From Levilactobacillus tangyuanensis (GTDB lineage Bacteria; Bacillota; Bacilli; Lactobacillales; Lactobacillaceae): DNA of 64,000 bases. Below are positions 8,271 through 16,149 of this stretch, one piece after another (position 1 is the first letter of the stretch; the number at the start of each line of letters is the position of its first letter). The position numbers and the translations under genes were made by a program. The notes below the pieces were generated by a model. That model was given only the letters and a program-made list of their open reading frames with translations. It was not told the DNA's origin and ran no database searches. Location of the stretch: assembly GCF_003946545.1 (NCBI RefSeq), contig NZ_RHOA01000001.1:248001-312000 (forward strand), read 5' to 3'.

Positions 8271-8906
8271 TTGGGACTCGTAACATTTTTTAGTAATGTG
8301 ATTTGGCATCCGCTGGATTTGTTAGTCAGCTTAACCAATCAACTCGGCGCAGGCACGTACTGGGTCCTGTTTTTCCTAGTTTTCTTGGAGTCTGGAATGT
8401 TGATTTTTTCCTTTATACCTGGGCAATCCTTACTATTTATGGGGGGATCGATTGCGGCCAGTCCGCACTCTGTTCTGAATATCTGGGGCCTGATTCTAAT
8501 GTTTACCGTGGCAGCAACAGCAGGGTCTGCGGTGAAGTATTGGACCTCAGTGCGATGGCAGAGTGTGCAAGACCGGTTGATCCGGCGTCTGCCCGATCAG
8601 AAGGTCGCGGAGGCCAATGCTGTCTTCAAAAAAAATCAGAAAGAAACGCTGATATTCGGTCGTTTTATCCCGTTTGTTGGGTTATTTCTACCTGTTTTGG
8701 CGGGCTCTACCGATATGGGATGGCGCCAGTTTCGCCTAGAGAATCTGTTGGGGAGCCTGGTCTGGGTTGTGAGTTGTTGTGCTGTGGGGTTCTTTTTTGG
8801 CAATTCCCCATTTATTCGGGCTAACTTCACCTGGTTGTTCCTGGCCATTCTGGTGTTACCGGTGGCGGCGCGACAGATTTGGACCGTTATTCGAAAAAAA
8901 GGGTAA
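8271..8906 (+). CDS. DedA/VTT family membrane protein, divergent
   Basis: Integral membrane protein of 211 residues with the VTT domain of DedA proteins, a family tied to lipid scrambling, proton-motive-force homeostasis and envelope stress. It starts at TTG 8271 with AAGGGGG at 8256-8262. The reentrant-loop motif reads FLESGMLIFSFIPGQSLLF (about 38-56): Glu40 is kept, but the usual Asp of LPGDSLLF is Gln52. The second motif, GRFIPFVGLFLPVLAG (130-145), keeps Arg131 but has Gly137 where family members usually carry a second Arg. The fold is clear; usual transport chemistry is doubtful. A 9-bp hairpin at 8915-8940 follows. Confidence 0.85.
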   Translation: MGLVTFFSNVIWHPLDLLVSLTNQLGAGTYWVLFFLVFLESGMLIFSFIPGQSLLFMGGSIAASPHSVLNIWGLILMFTVAATAGSAVKYWTSVRWQSVQDRLIRRLPDQKVAEANAVFKKNQKETLIFGRFIPFVGLFLPVLAGSTDMGWRQFRLENLLGSLVWVVSCCAVGFFFGNSPFIRANFTWLFLAILVLPVAARQIWTVIRKKG

Positions 8907-8914
8907 AGAAAGGC

Positions 8915-8940
8915 CCTGAGCAACATGCGGATTGCTCAGG
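8915..8940. terminator. Hairpin after dedA
   Basis: CCTGAGCAA (8915-8923) and TTGCTCAGG (8932-8940) pair perfectly. There is no T run on the plus strand, so termination strength is uncertain. Confidence 0.45.
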
Positions 8941-9247
8941 ACCATTATTAGGAATCTGTTAATAAATCACTTGTTTTGGGGGGGAGTGCATCTATAGACA
9001 GTGATTCCTATCATCTATCACAGTGCTTTAAGGTCAGAACGTATCACGAACTAACTGAGGATAATAATAGTCAGAACCTCGCTAGCCTGCAAGCGAAATG
9101 TGACGGAATCGAAGAAGTGGCTAAAGAATATTCGTGGGCACTGTGGCGAGCTGGTTTAAGTCAAAAACCTATGATGACGGGTTTTATTGGCATGCAAACT
9201 GATCGCGTCAGTTTTGGAGTAACCATTTGAGTGAACGAATGAATAAG

Positions 9248-9275
9248 TTAACCACTTGAATAAATTGGATATAAT
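9248..9275 (+). promoter_or_regulatory. Promoter candidate in the nox leader region
   Basis: TTAACC (9248-9253), a 16-base spacer and a perfect TATAAT (9270-9275). The 8941-9557 interval has no supported gene: the 84-codon frame at 8976 lacks a proper ribosome site. A transcript from here would have a leader of about 280 nt before the NADH oxidase. Confidence 0.4.
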
Positions 9276-9557
9276 ATTTACTATATTTGAAATTTTTCTC
9301 GTTATTTTGCGGTTGTCGATCGTGATTATGATAGGTTGTCGCGTGAATTCGAAAAGCTTGAGAAAGCGAACGACTTGGAAATAGTTAGGGCGTAACGGGC
9401 CCTAAATTATAGTGCGTTTTGCACTTGTTTTAACCACTTTCTGTGAAGTGTGAGGAATTACCGTTTGTGGCCAGGCTTTTTGAGAGCAAGTCATTTATCT
9501 TTTGCTAACTTTCTAGTATGCTAACTTTAGAATCGTTTTTCGTGTAGGAGGGTAAAC

Positions 9558-10961
9558 ATGAAAGTCATCATTGTTGGTAGTACACACGCTGGCACAAATG
9601 CCGCGCTTCAAATCTTGCGTGATCATCCAGACACAGATGTAACTATTTATGAACGTCATACGAACGTCTCATTTCTTTCTTGTGGAATCTCTTTGTTCTT
9701 AGACGGCCAAGTTAAGCATCTAGAAGATATGTTCTATTCTTCACCAAAACAGCTGGAAGAGGCTGGCGCCAAAGTTAAGACTCGGCGGAATGTCATCAAG
9801 ATTGATTCCGAAGCCAAGACGGTTGACGTTGTGGACATGGACTCTGGTGACTTGACGACGGACACCTACGACAAACTAATCATGGCCACTGGGTCTACGG
9901 TGACTGTTCCACCAATCTTTGGGATTGATGAAGAAAAGGTTATGTTGTGTAAGAATTATGAACAAGCGGTGGCGATCGATGCCGCAGCCAAGGACAACAA
10001 GCGGATTGCGATTATCGGTGCTGGTTATATTGGGACCGAGCTGGCAGAAAGCTATGCCCGGACTGGCCATGATGTTCAATTGTTCCAATCTCGAGATATC
10101 ATTTTGAATCATTATGTGGATAAGGGATTATCCGACCACATTGTTGGCTTACTAGAAGACAAGGGTGTTGCCGTTAACCTTAACCGGCGGGTAACGGCCT
10201 TTACTGGTAATGACAATGGGGAATTGGTTATCGAGACGACTAATGGCGAGTTCACGGCGGACCTTGCCGTGGTCTGCACGGGCTTTGTGCCTAACACCGA
10301 GTTGCTGCGGGGGCAAGTTGACATGGACCGGCACGGGGCCATTATCATTAATGACTATGTGCAAACGTCAAACCCAGACATCTTCGCCTGTGGTGATGCC
10401 AGTGTCGTAAACTTTAACCCAACCGGCAAGCCAGCCTACACGCCATTGGCGACTAACGCCGTTCGGCAAGGGATGCTAGCCGGGATTAACGTCTTCGGTA
10501 ACATTCAACAATACATGGGGACTCAAGCAACGTCCGCCATGAAGATCTTTGGCCACACGTTAGCTTCAACCGGATTGACCATCGACCATGCCTTGAGTGC
10601 TGGGATGGATGCCGACATGGTTACCTTTGAGGGAACCTGGCGGCCAGCTTATATGCCAAGCACGGATGACCTGACGATCAACCTGGTTTATAACCGGCAG
10701 AACCGTCGCATCTTAGGGGCACAATTCTTCAGTAAACATGAAGTGGCCCAATCGGCCAACGCCATCTCGATTGCGATTCAAAACCGTAATACGATCGATG
10801 ACCTGGCCTTCGTGGATATGTTGTTTAACCCGAACTTCGATGACCCATTCAACTACTTGAACCTTGTGGCTCAACAAGCGGTCGAGAAGGAAACCAAGCG
10901 TGGGAATAATCATCCCCGCTTAACGGCTGGAGTTGACCCAGATCCAGAATTAACCGACTAA
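9558..10961 (+). CDS. NADH oxidase / peroxidase family FAD flavoprotein
   Basis: Cytosolic FAD-dependent pyridine nucleotide-disulfide oxidoreductase of 467 residues. The N-terminal FAD-binding site is VIIVGSTHAG, with His10 in the place of the active-site His of enterococcal NADH peroxidase, and the redox Cys42 lies in SFLSCGIS. The NADH-binding GAGYIGTE is near 153-160, and the second FAD motif FACGDAS near 275. The TSAMKIFGHTLASTGLT stretch and C-terminal dimer domain fit water-forming NADH oxidases that reoxidise NADH with O2. A CoA-disulfide or persulfide reductase role is an alternative given the neighbouring Trx-CstR pair. A strong AGGAGGG precedes ATG. Confidence 0.9.
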   Translation: MKVIIVGSTHAGTNAALQILRDHPDTDVTIYERHTNVSFLSCGISLFLDGQVKHLEDMFYSSPKQLEEAGAKVKTRRNVIKIDSEAKTVDVVDMDSGDLTTDTYDKLIMATGSTVTVPPIFGIDEEKVMLCKNYEQAVAIDAAAKDNKRIAIIGAGYIGTELAESYARTGHDVQLFQSRDIILNHYVDKGLSDHIVGLLEDKGVAVNLNRRVTAFTGNDNGELVIETTNGEFTADLAVVCTGFVPNTELLRGQVDMDRHGAIIINDYVQTSNPDIFACGDASVVNFNPTGKPAYTPLATNAVRQGMLAGINVFGNIQQYMGTQATSAMKIFGHTLASTGLTIDHALSAGMDADMVTFEGTWRPAYMPSTDDLTINLVYNRQNRRILGAQFFSKHEVAQSANAISIAIQNRNTIDDLAFVDMLFNPNFDDPFNYLNLVAQQAVEKETKRGNNHPRLTAGVDPDPELTD

Positions 10962-10980
10962 ACATAACTGATTTTTTCCA

Positions 10981-11010
10981 GGGCATCGGAGCTAATCCGA
11001 TGCCCTTTTT
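10981..11010 (+). terminator. Rho-independent terminator of the NADH oxidase gene
   Basis: GGGCATCGGA (10981-10990) and TCCGATGCCC (10996-11005) pair perfectly and are followed by five T. Confidence 0.92.
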
Positions 11011-11030
11011 AACGGAAGCAAGCTAAATGC

Positions 11031-11059
11031 TGGTCAAAGCATACCCCTTGGGGTATACT
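11031..11059 (+). promoter_or_regulatory. Promoter with CstR-type G-tract operator
   Basis: ATACCCC-TT-GGGGTAT (11041-11056) is a perfect palindrome with a CCCC/GGGG core and AT flanks, the form of CsoR/CstR family operators. It overlaps the -10 TATACT (11054-11059), with TGGTCA (11031-11036) 17 bases upstream as -35. The downstream operon encodes a CstR-like repressor, so autoregulation is likely. Confidence 0.78.
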
Positions 11060-11095
11060 AGGCAACATTAAATCAGAGAGAACGGGGTATTGATG

Positions 11096-11422
11096 ATGCA
11101 AGCCATTACAACAAAGGATTTTGAACACATTGGTGACGACACGGCGGTAACGGTTGTGGACTTTTGGGCCGACTGGTGTGGTCCATGTAAGATGCAGACG
11201 CCAGTCCTCGAGTCTTTAGATGAAGAATATGGGGACAAGGTCAAGTTTGCCTCGCTCGATGTCGATAAGAATCAAGAATTGGCTCAGAGCTTGGGTATCA
11301 TGAGCATTCCTTCCATGGTGATCTTTAAGAACGGGATGCCAACGGAAAAGGTCGTTGGTTTCCATCCCAAGGCAGCCCTCAAGAAGTACCTGGATGGCAA
11401 GCTAACTGAAGTGGCCGGCTAA
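11096..11422 (+). CDS. trx: Thioredoxin
   Basis: Small cytosolic disulfide reductase of 108 residues with the intact active site WCGPC (Cys28 and Cys31) in VDFWADWCGPCKMQTP and the cis-Pro region SIPSMVIFKNG. Three candidate starts overlap (TTG 11090, ATG 11093, ATG 11096); 11096 leaves the best spacing from the CGGGG at 11083-11087. Its stop overlaps the next start (TAATG), so it is translationally coupled to cstR. The G-tract operator upstream suggests induction by persulfide or polysulfide stress, where thioredoxin can reduce protein persulfides. This makes it more likely a stress thioredoxin than the main housekeeping copy. Confidence 0.93.
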   Translation: MQAITTKDFEHIGDDTAVTVVDFWADWCGPCKMQTPVLESLDEEYGDKVKFASLDVDKNQELAQSLGIMSIPSMVIFKNGMPTEKVVGFHPKAALKKYLDGKLTEVAG

Positions 11423-11685
11423 TGGTACAGACAACGTCGACGCAACTCAAGAATCGTCTTCGACGCGCAGATGGCCAACTTCAAGGGATTTTAAAGATGG
11501 TTGAGGATGGTCGCGAATGCAGTGACATTCTGACACAACTCGCCGCGGTTCGTTCCGGCGTTGAACGGATGATGGGAGTCGTCGTTGCAGAGAATGTGAA
11601 ACAGTGTGTAACCGAGGACCAGTTGTCAGCCGAACAGCAGGCAAAGCTACAGGCCGCCCTGGATCTGGTGGTCAAGACCCACTAA
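11422..11685 (+). CDS. cstR: CsoR-family repressor of the CstR (persulfide-sensing) type
   Basis: All-helical DNA-binding repressor of 87 residues (DUF156). Copper-sensing CsoR proteins use Cys-His-Cys; here Cys33 (GRECSDILTQL) and Cys62 (VVAENVKQCV) are present, but the His position is Asn58. This matches S. aureus CstR, whose two cysteines sense sulfane sulfur and form polysulfide crosslinks. It starts inside the thioredoxin stop codon and ends at a terminator. The cognate operator is at 11041-11056. The CstR call rests on the Cys/Asn pattern; a metal or formaldehyde sensor is less likely. Confidence 0.85.
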   Translation: MVQTTSTQLKNRLRRADGQLQGILKMVEDGRECSDILTQLAAVRSGVERMMGVVVAENVKQCVTEDQLSAEQQAKLQAALDLVVKTH

Positions 11686-11695
11686 ATTTAACGGG

Positions 11696-11721
11696 AAGTC
11701 GCCGTTTTGGCGGCTTTTTTG
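11696..11721 (+). terminator. Rho-independent terminator of trx-cstR
   Basis: AAGTCGCC (11696-11703) pairs with GGCGGCTT (11709-11716), then a T tract. The overlapping GGTATAATG supplies a TATAAT at 11723-11728 for the crcB pair. Confidence 0.85.
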
Positions 11722-11757
11722 GTATAATGAAGAGATTATTTTCTGGAGGCGAGACGT

Positions 11758-12150
11758 ATGACAACGTGGTTTTCGATCGCCGGCTGGGCCTTCATTGGTG
11801 GCGTTCTGCGCTACTGGTTGGGCCTGCAATTGCCGACGAGTCCCAACTTTCCCTGGGCGACGATCATCGTTAATCTCCTCGGTAGTGGGTTCTTGGCCTG
11901 GTTATCCCATGCGAAAAAGCTGACTGCCGGCTGGCCGAGTGCATTAACGGTGGGCCTTGGCGTGGGCGGCGTCGGGGCATTCACAACCTTCTCGACCTTT
12001 AGTGTCGACAGTCTAAAGATGCTGATGACCCAGCAATGGGGGCTGGCCGCGATGTATATGGGCCTGACCGTTGTGGGCGGTTTTATCATGAGTGGGTTGG
12101 GCGTTTGGGTTGCTCGGCGCTGGTTCACGTTTCCGGTGGTTGAACGATGA
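11758..12150 (+). CDS. crcB: Fluoride channel subunit CrcB/FluC, first of pair
   Basis: Four-helix membrane protein of 130 residues that exports toxic fluoride as an antiparallel dimer. Family marks are GGVLRYWLG at the N-terminus, NLLGSGFLAW in helix 2 and the pore motif GAFTTFSTF (about 81-89), where the family usually has GxxTTFSTF. TGGAGG precedes ATG. It overlaps the next gene by ATGA, and two-gene crcB operons normally make heterodimers of opposite topology. The leader of about 25 nt is too short for a fluoride riboswitch. Confidence 0.93.
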   Translation: MTTWFSIAGWAFIGGVLRYWLGLQLPTSPNFPWATIIVNLLGSGFLAWLSHAKKLTAGWPSALTVGLGVGGVGAFTTFSTFSVDSLKMLMTQQWGLAAMYMGLTVVGGFIMSGLGVWVARRWFTFPVVER

Positions 12151-12503
12151 TGGCGGTCGGCGTTGGCCTAGGGGCGGCAGTTGGGGCCCTGGGTCGGTAT
12201 ACCATAACGCGATACTTACAGCCACATGTTTCGAATGGCTGGCCGTTGGCGACCCTCTTGATTAATTGGTTCGGCAGCCTGCTGTTGGGCGGCTTAACCG
12301 CCGTTGGCTGGGGGCATTGGCTAGTCGTTACTGTCGGAACCGGGGTGTTGGGTGGTTTTACCACGTATTCCACGTTTAGCCATGAAATGGTTATGCTGGC
12401 CGATCAACGGCGGTATGGTGCACTTATAAGTTATTTGATATTAAGCGTTGGCGGTGGCTTAGCCTTGGCGGCCTTGGGCTTCTGGGGAATGTTGCCTCGC
12501 TGA
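12147..12503 (+). CDS. crcB: Fluoride channel subunit CrcB/FluC, second of pair
   Basis: Partner of the preceding subunit: 118 residues, four hydrophobic helices, with GALGRYTITRY, NWFGSLLLGG and the pore motif GGFTTYSTF (about 73-81). The start codon overlaps the upstream stop, so the two are coupled. It is followed after 18 bases by a membrane protein gene, probably in the same operon. Confidence 0.93.
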   Translation: MMAVGVGLGAAVGALGRYTITRYLQPHVSNGWPLATLLINWFGSLLLGGLTAVGWGHWLVVTVGTGVLGGFTTYSTFSHEMVMLADQRRYGALISYLILSVGGGLALAALGFWGMLPR

Positions 12504-12521
12504 TTGAAGGGAGATCCAGTC

Positions 12522-13112
12522 GTGGCAAAGCAAACGAAGTCCCGGTGGAACTGGGATCTATTAGTACCATTACTCATCTTTACGTTGGGAACGATCTTGC
12601 CGACGGTGATTCTGCCGGCAATTCCCTTACAACTAGGATTGGTGGCCGTCCAATACGGTCTGTTCATTATTGCCATGTTACTAGGCTGGTGGCTGCATCG
12701 ACGAGTCTCATCAACACAGGGGCAACTGATTGGCTGGTTGGTCGTCATTTTGGGGTTGTTGGTCGCCATGTGGGTCGCCGCGCGAGTCATTCCGGCGGTT
12801 GGCCTGATCTTCTTGAATCGGGAAGTGGGGACCTTCGTCTGGCTCGGCTTTGCCATTCTGGTGTCGCTATTCACTTGGTGGCATCGTCGTCAGCAGCCAT
12901 TGTCCTGGTTCCCGGCGATCTTAGGCAGTCTTTGGATTACCACATTTCTGGCGGTGTTGGCTCGCGTGCCCGCGACGGCCGGACTCATGGTCACCTCGAC
13001 GGGGAATGTTCTGATTGCCTTTGGGACCATTTTAGGTGACGTCAGTATTCTGATTATCGGGTGGCGAATTTGGCAAGATCGGCAAGCTAACCATGATGAT
13101 CAGTCTAAATAA
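12522..13112 (+). CDS. Hypothetical polytopic membrane protein
   Basis: Protein of 196 residues with about six hydrophobic segments (roughly 10-30, 38-58, 72-95, 105-120, 128-150 and 160-180), a basic N-terminus (AKQTKSRWNWD) and a polar C-terminal tail. I do not recognise the family. GTG 12522 is preferred to the in-frame TTG at 12504 because AAGGGAG (12507-12513) lies eight bases before it. It follows the crcB pair closely, suggesting co-transcription but not proving a role in fluoride resistance. Confidence 0.75.
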   Translation: MAKQTKSRWNWDLLVPLLIFTLGTILPTVILPAIPLQLGLVAVQYGLFIIAMLLGWWLHRRVSSTQGQLIGWLVVILGLLVAMWVAARVIPAVGLIFLNREVGTFVWLGFAILVSLFTWWHRRQQPLSWFPAILGSLWITTFLAVLARVPATAGLMVTSTGNVLIAFGTILGDVSILIIGWRIWQDRQANHDDQSK

Positions 13113-13125
13113 TTTTAGAGATGTC

Positions 13126-13155
13126 AAAGGCACTTCATCGTGAAGTGCCTTTTTT
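13126..13155. terminator. Terminator between convergent genes
   Basis: AAAGGCACTTCA (13126-13137) and TGAAGTGCCTTT pair perfectly, with six T on the plus strand. It can serve the upstream operon and the converging LCP gene. Confidence 0.88.
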
Positions 13156-13167
13156 GAATGACCAATT

Positions 13168-14160
13168 TTAGTTGCCGGCCGGGCCCAATGGGTAGAGAGC
13201 GTCCGTTTGAAAGGCGCTGGCGGGCAGATCGAGGGCCCGTCGGAGATTGCGGCTGACCTGATTAATCGTGGTGGGTGAGGCCACCTGATAGTCGATACCG
13301 TTGATGGTTGCCGGTTGACCTTGTAGGGTTTGCGATTCAATGTGTCGGCTCGTGTGGCCATCCTTTGCTCGCAGCCACATGAGGTCGTCGAAGGTGAGAT
13401 TAGTCTCAAGGTTGTGGTCGAGCGAATCCAGGACGGTTTGGTAGCGGGCCAGTGAACCGATGCTGGCCTCCTTCAAAACGAGGGCCTTGATGATTTGTCG
13501 TTGGCGGGCCTGTCGACCGTAGTCGCCAAGGGGATCGGCGTCACGCATGCGTGAATAGGCCAGGGCACTCGCGCCGTTTAAGTGGATCTTGACGCCCTTG
13601 GTGACATTAGCCTGTTGATAGTGAAAGGTTAGTGGCGGCGTGACGGTCACGCCGTTGACGGCGTCGATCATTTTCTCCAGGCCGCCCATGTTCAGTAAGA
13701 CGTAGTAATTGATGGGAATGTTCAAGAGATGTTCTACGGTTTTGATCGTTGTGTTCGCACCGTATAACGGGTAGGCGGCGTTGATCTTTTCTTGGTCCTG
13801 TTGGCTTCCCCAGATGGTGACCAGGGTGTCGCGGGGGATGCTGGTTAATTTGGCTGTCTGCTTTTGTGGATTAATGGTGGCCACAATCATGGTGTCGGTC
13901 CGACCGACGGTATGACGGCCCAGGGCGCCGGTGTCGGTTCCCAATAACAGAATGGCGAACGGCTTGCCACTGGTTAAGGCGGTGTCATTGGGCTTGCCCA
14001 CCGCCTTGTAGGTCGCCGAGAAACTCTGTTGGGCGGTGTGCCAGGCATGCCAACCATAAAGTCCCAGGCCCAACACGATGCCCAAGGCGACGATCCCCCA
14101 ACGCCGCCAGTGGTGCTTCTTAGGTAATAGGTGTTCGTAGTGTTTAGCTTCTCGATGCAT
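13168..14160 (-). CDS. LytR-CpsA-Psr (LCP) family cell-wall polymer ligase
   Basis: Membrane-anchored enzyme of 330 residues that attaches teichoic acid or polysaccharide from undecaprenyl-pyrophosphate carriers to peptidoglycan. One transmembrane segment (about 20-38) follows a basic cytoplasmic tail. The extracellular LCP domain shows LLLGTDTG, GRTDTMIVATIN, the conserved SIPRDTLV, INAAYPLYG and the C-terminal SRMRDADPLGDYGRQARQR (motifs with Arg and Asp that bind the pyrophosphate head group). GGGAGGAA precedes ATG. It fits the wall-polymer theme of the window (tagF, YfhO). Confidence 0.93.
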   Translation of the reverse strand: MHREAKHYEHLLPKKHHWRRWGIVALGIVLGLGLYGWHAWHTAQQSFSATYKAVGKPNDTALTSGKPFAILLLGTDTGALGRHTVGRTDTMIVATINPQKQTAKLTSIPRDTLVTIWGSQQDQEKINAAYPLYGANTTIKTVEHLLNIPINYYVLLNMGGLEKMIDAVNGVTVTPPLTFHYQQANVTKGVKIHLNGASALAYSRMRDADPLGDYGRQARQRQIIKALVLKEASIGSLARYQTVLDSLDHNLETNLTFDDLMWLRAKDGHTSRHIESQTLQGQPATINGIDYQVASPTTINQVSRNLRRALDLPASAFQTDALYPLGPAGN

Positions 14161-14368
14161 GATTATTCCTCCCCAGTATCTCTAATGCCATGACCTAGTA
14201 TAGAGACTCGGTAAAAGTGCGTCGGGGATGATGGCTTGGTTTTAACGTTTTCTTTGTAGACTGTCAGTGATTCCTAAAGATTTCCAGAAAGGCATTGACG
14301 ATCTGCTTGCCTTGAGGTGTATGGTAGAGAGGGTCTCATGACTATATTAAAGAAGGAGCTGGCGAATT

Positions 14369-14842
14369 ATGGCAAAAGTCGAAAGTTTTACTTTGGATCA
14401 CACGGCGGTAAAGGCACCTTACGTTCGATTAATCACTCGTGAAACGGGTGCCAAGGGTGACGTTATCTCTAATTTTGATTTACGGTTGGTACAACCCAAC
14501 GAAAATGCTATTCCTACCGCGGGGTTACATACGATTGAGCACCTGTTGGCAGGGTATCTGCGGGATGAAATGTCCGGCGTGATTGACTGTTCGCCATTTG
14601 GCTGTCGAACCGGCTTCCATCTGATCACCTGGGGTGAACAATCTACGGAAGAAGTTGCCAAGGCCCTGAAGGCATCGCTTCACAAGATTGCCTTCGACAC
14701 CGAATGGAAAGACGTTCAAGGCACTGACAAGTACAGTTGTGGCAATTACCGCGACCATAGCTTGTTCTCCGCCAAGGAATGGTGCAAGGCCATTCTCGAC
14801 CAAGGCATTTCGAAGGATCCCTTCAAACGCGACCTTATTTAA
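14369..14842 (+). CDS. luxS: S-ribosylhomocysteine lyase (autoinducer-2 synthase)
   Basis: Cleaves S-ribosylhomocysteine to homocysteine and DPD, the AI-2 precursor, in the activated methyl cycle. The 157 residues show the metal-binding HTIEH (His54, His58), the catalytic Cys79 in FGCRTGF and the third metal ligand Cys in [11 protein letters not shown] near residue 123. GAAGGAG precedes ATG. A possible promoter is TTGACG (14295-14300) with TATGGT (14320-14325), spacing 19. It is monocistronic with a strong terminator. Confidence 0.97.
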   Translation: MAKVESFTLDHTAVKAPYVRLITRETGAKGDVISNFDLRLVQPNENAIPTAGLHTIEHLLAGYLRDEMSGVIDCSPFGCRTGFHLITWGEQSTEEVAKALKASLHKIAFDTEWKDVQGTDKYSCGNYRDHSLFSAKEWCKAILDQGISKDPFKRDLI

Positions 14843-14869
14843 CCATTAAAATAGATTCGTAACGACTGA

Positions 14870-14911
14870 TACAGCGGGTGCCCCTTATGGGGTTACCCGC
14901 TGTATTGTTTA
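14870..14911 (+). terminator. Rho-independent terminator of luxS
   Basis: TACAGCGGGT (14870-14879) and ACCCGCTGTA (14895-14904) are perfect arms, followed by TTGTTT. Confidence 0.85.
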
Positions 14912-14933
14912 TTTCACAAGTATGGGATACAAT
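14905..14933 (+). promoter_or_regulatory. Promoter of the first secreted propeller-like gene
   Basis: TTGTTT (14905-14910), a 17-base spacer and TACAAT (14928-14933), overlapping the tail of the luxS terminator. Confidence 0.5.
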
Positions 14934-14982
14934 GTATAGATACTTAATCATTTTAAGCAAAATTAAATAAGAAGTGATACAT

Positions 14983-16071
14983 ATGTTTCGAAAATTTACA
15001 GGTTGGCTAGTGGTTGTTGGTGTGGTCTTGGGGATGCTCCCCGATGTCTCGGCGCATGCGTTAACCACCTATCATCAAAAGGCATGGGGACTTAGCATTG
15101 GACGGACCCGCACGCTGAACGATTATCACGTCCACTTTGTGAAGAGCCCTAAGCGGTATAACCATGCGACGCGGTTGCATGGCAATAATACGATTAGAAG
15201 TGTTCAGGGCGCCCACGTCAATTTTGCCACGAAGATTTTATTCCCATACCCGGGGTACCATAATCAGGCGTGGGGTAATCCGCAAAGTACGACCACGAAT
15301 GGTCGATACTTGTATGTGCTTTACACGCCAACGGCTTGGCACAATCGTGGGCGGATTGTCCGCTATGACCTGAAAAAGCTGGATCAATTAGGAGCTAGTC
15401 CTCGTGAGATTCAGACGGCCTATACGGAATCGGGAACTATCCAGAAGGCTGTCCGCAAGGCGGTTAAGGTTGGTCCGGCGTTCACCACTGGTCACGGACA
15501 GTCACTTGCCTATAATTGGCATGATCACCAGCTTTATATGTGGTGTGACCGGGAAAAGTCTGCGGCGGTTCCAACTAGCATATATGGCTATATCCAACAG
15601 ATTAGCTCAAGCAAGTTGGTGCCGCATTATCGGACCCGCTTCCGGTTACGGAGCAACAAGGGTGACGTCAATGGTGGTCACGTCTTGGCCTTCGATAAGT
15701 ATGGCAATGCCTACTTCTGGTCACGACCAGGTGGCCAATCCGTCCGTATCTATAAGGGTCGGATCTCACGGCATCACATGCATTTCCGTTTAACCCATCA
15801 AATCTTGCGGCGTGGGCCAGGAACCCATGTCCAAAGTATGGGGTACAATCCGCATAATGGCCGGCTTTATCTGGTGGCCGATGATTCGATTGCCAGTCTG
15901 CCTGCTAAGAAGCTCAATGGTAATGGTCGTTTGACTAAGAACGATGTTAAATGGACCCAGTTCTCGCCGCGGCGGGAATTTGAGGGCCTGGCCTTTTTGC
16001 CTAATGGTCACGCACTATTATTGAGTAACCATAACCCAGAGGTCTTGATTAGCGATCGGACCAGTTGGTAA
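14983..16071 (+). CDS. Secreted protein of unknown function, propeller-like repeats (paralogue 1)
   Basis: Predicted 362-residue exported protein. The signal peptide is MFRKFTGWLVVVGVVLGMLP followed by a likely AHA cleavage site near residue 27. The mature part has spaced aromatic/Gly repeats: HNQAWGNPQ, TGHGQSLAYN, LYMWCDRE, GGHVLAFDKYGNAYFW, YNPHNGRLYLVADDSIASLP and EFEGLAFLPNGHALLLSNH, consistent with a beta-propeller. Spacing of these motifs loosely recalls the helveticin J family, but the match is too weak to call a bacteriocin. No membrane anchor or wall-binding domain is seen. ATG 14983 gives the signal peptide; the in-frame GTG 14974 is less likely. Confidence 0.75.
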   Translation: MFRKFTGWLVVVGVVLGMLPDVSAHALTTYHQKAWGLSIGRTRTLNDYHVHFVKSPKRYNHATRLHGNNTIRSVQGAHVNFATKILFPYPGYHNQAWGNPQSTTTNGRYLYVLYTPTAWHNRGRIVRYDLKKLDQLGASPREIQTAYTESGTIQKAVRKAVKVGPAFTTGHGQSLAYNWHDHQLYMWCDREKSAAVPTSIYGYIQQISSSKLVPHYRTRFRLRSNKGDVNGGHVLAFDKYGNAYFWSRPGGQSVRIYKGRISRHHMHFRLTHQILRRGPGTHVQSMGYNPHNGRLYLVADDSIASLPAKKLNGNGRLTKNDVKWTQFSPRREFEGLAFLPNGHALLLSNHNPEVLISDRTSW

Positions 16072-16149
16072 GTTGACAACGCGATAAAAGCTTTGTCCGC
16101 CCTCCTCTCGATTTAAACGTCTTATACTGGCGCAAAAGATTGAGGGGTG

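Noticed and set aside
8976-9230. 84-codon frame after dedA
   Set aside because: Begins at a TTG inside a G run without a separate Shine-Dalgarno; composition is not protein-like.
11735-11757. Fluoride riboswitch before the crcB pair
   Set aside because: The leader after TATAAT is about 25 nt, too short for the aptamer, and no motif is seen.
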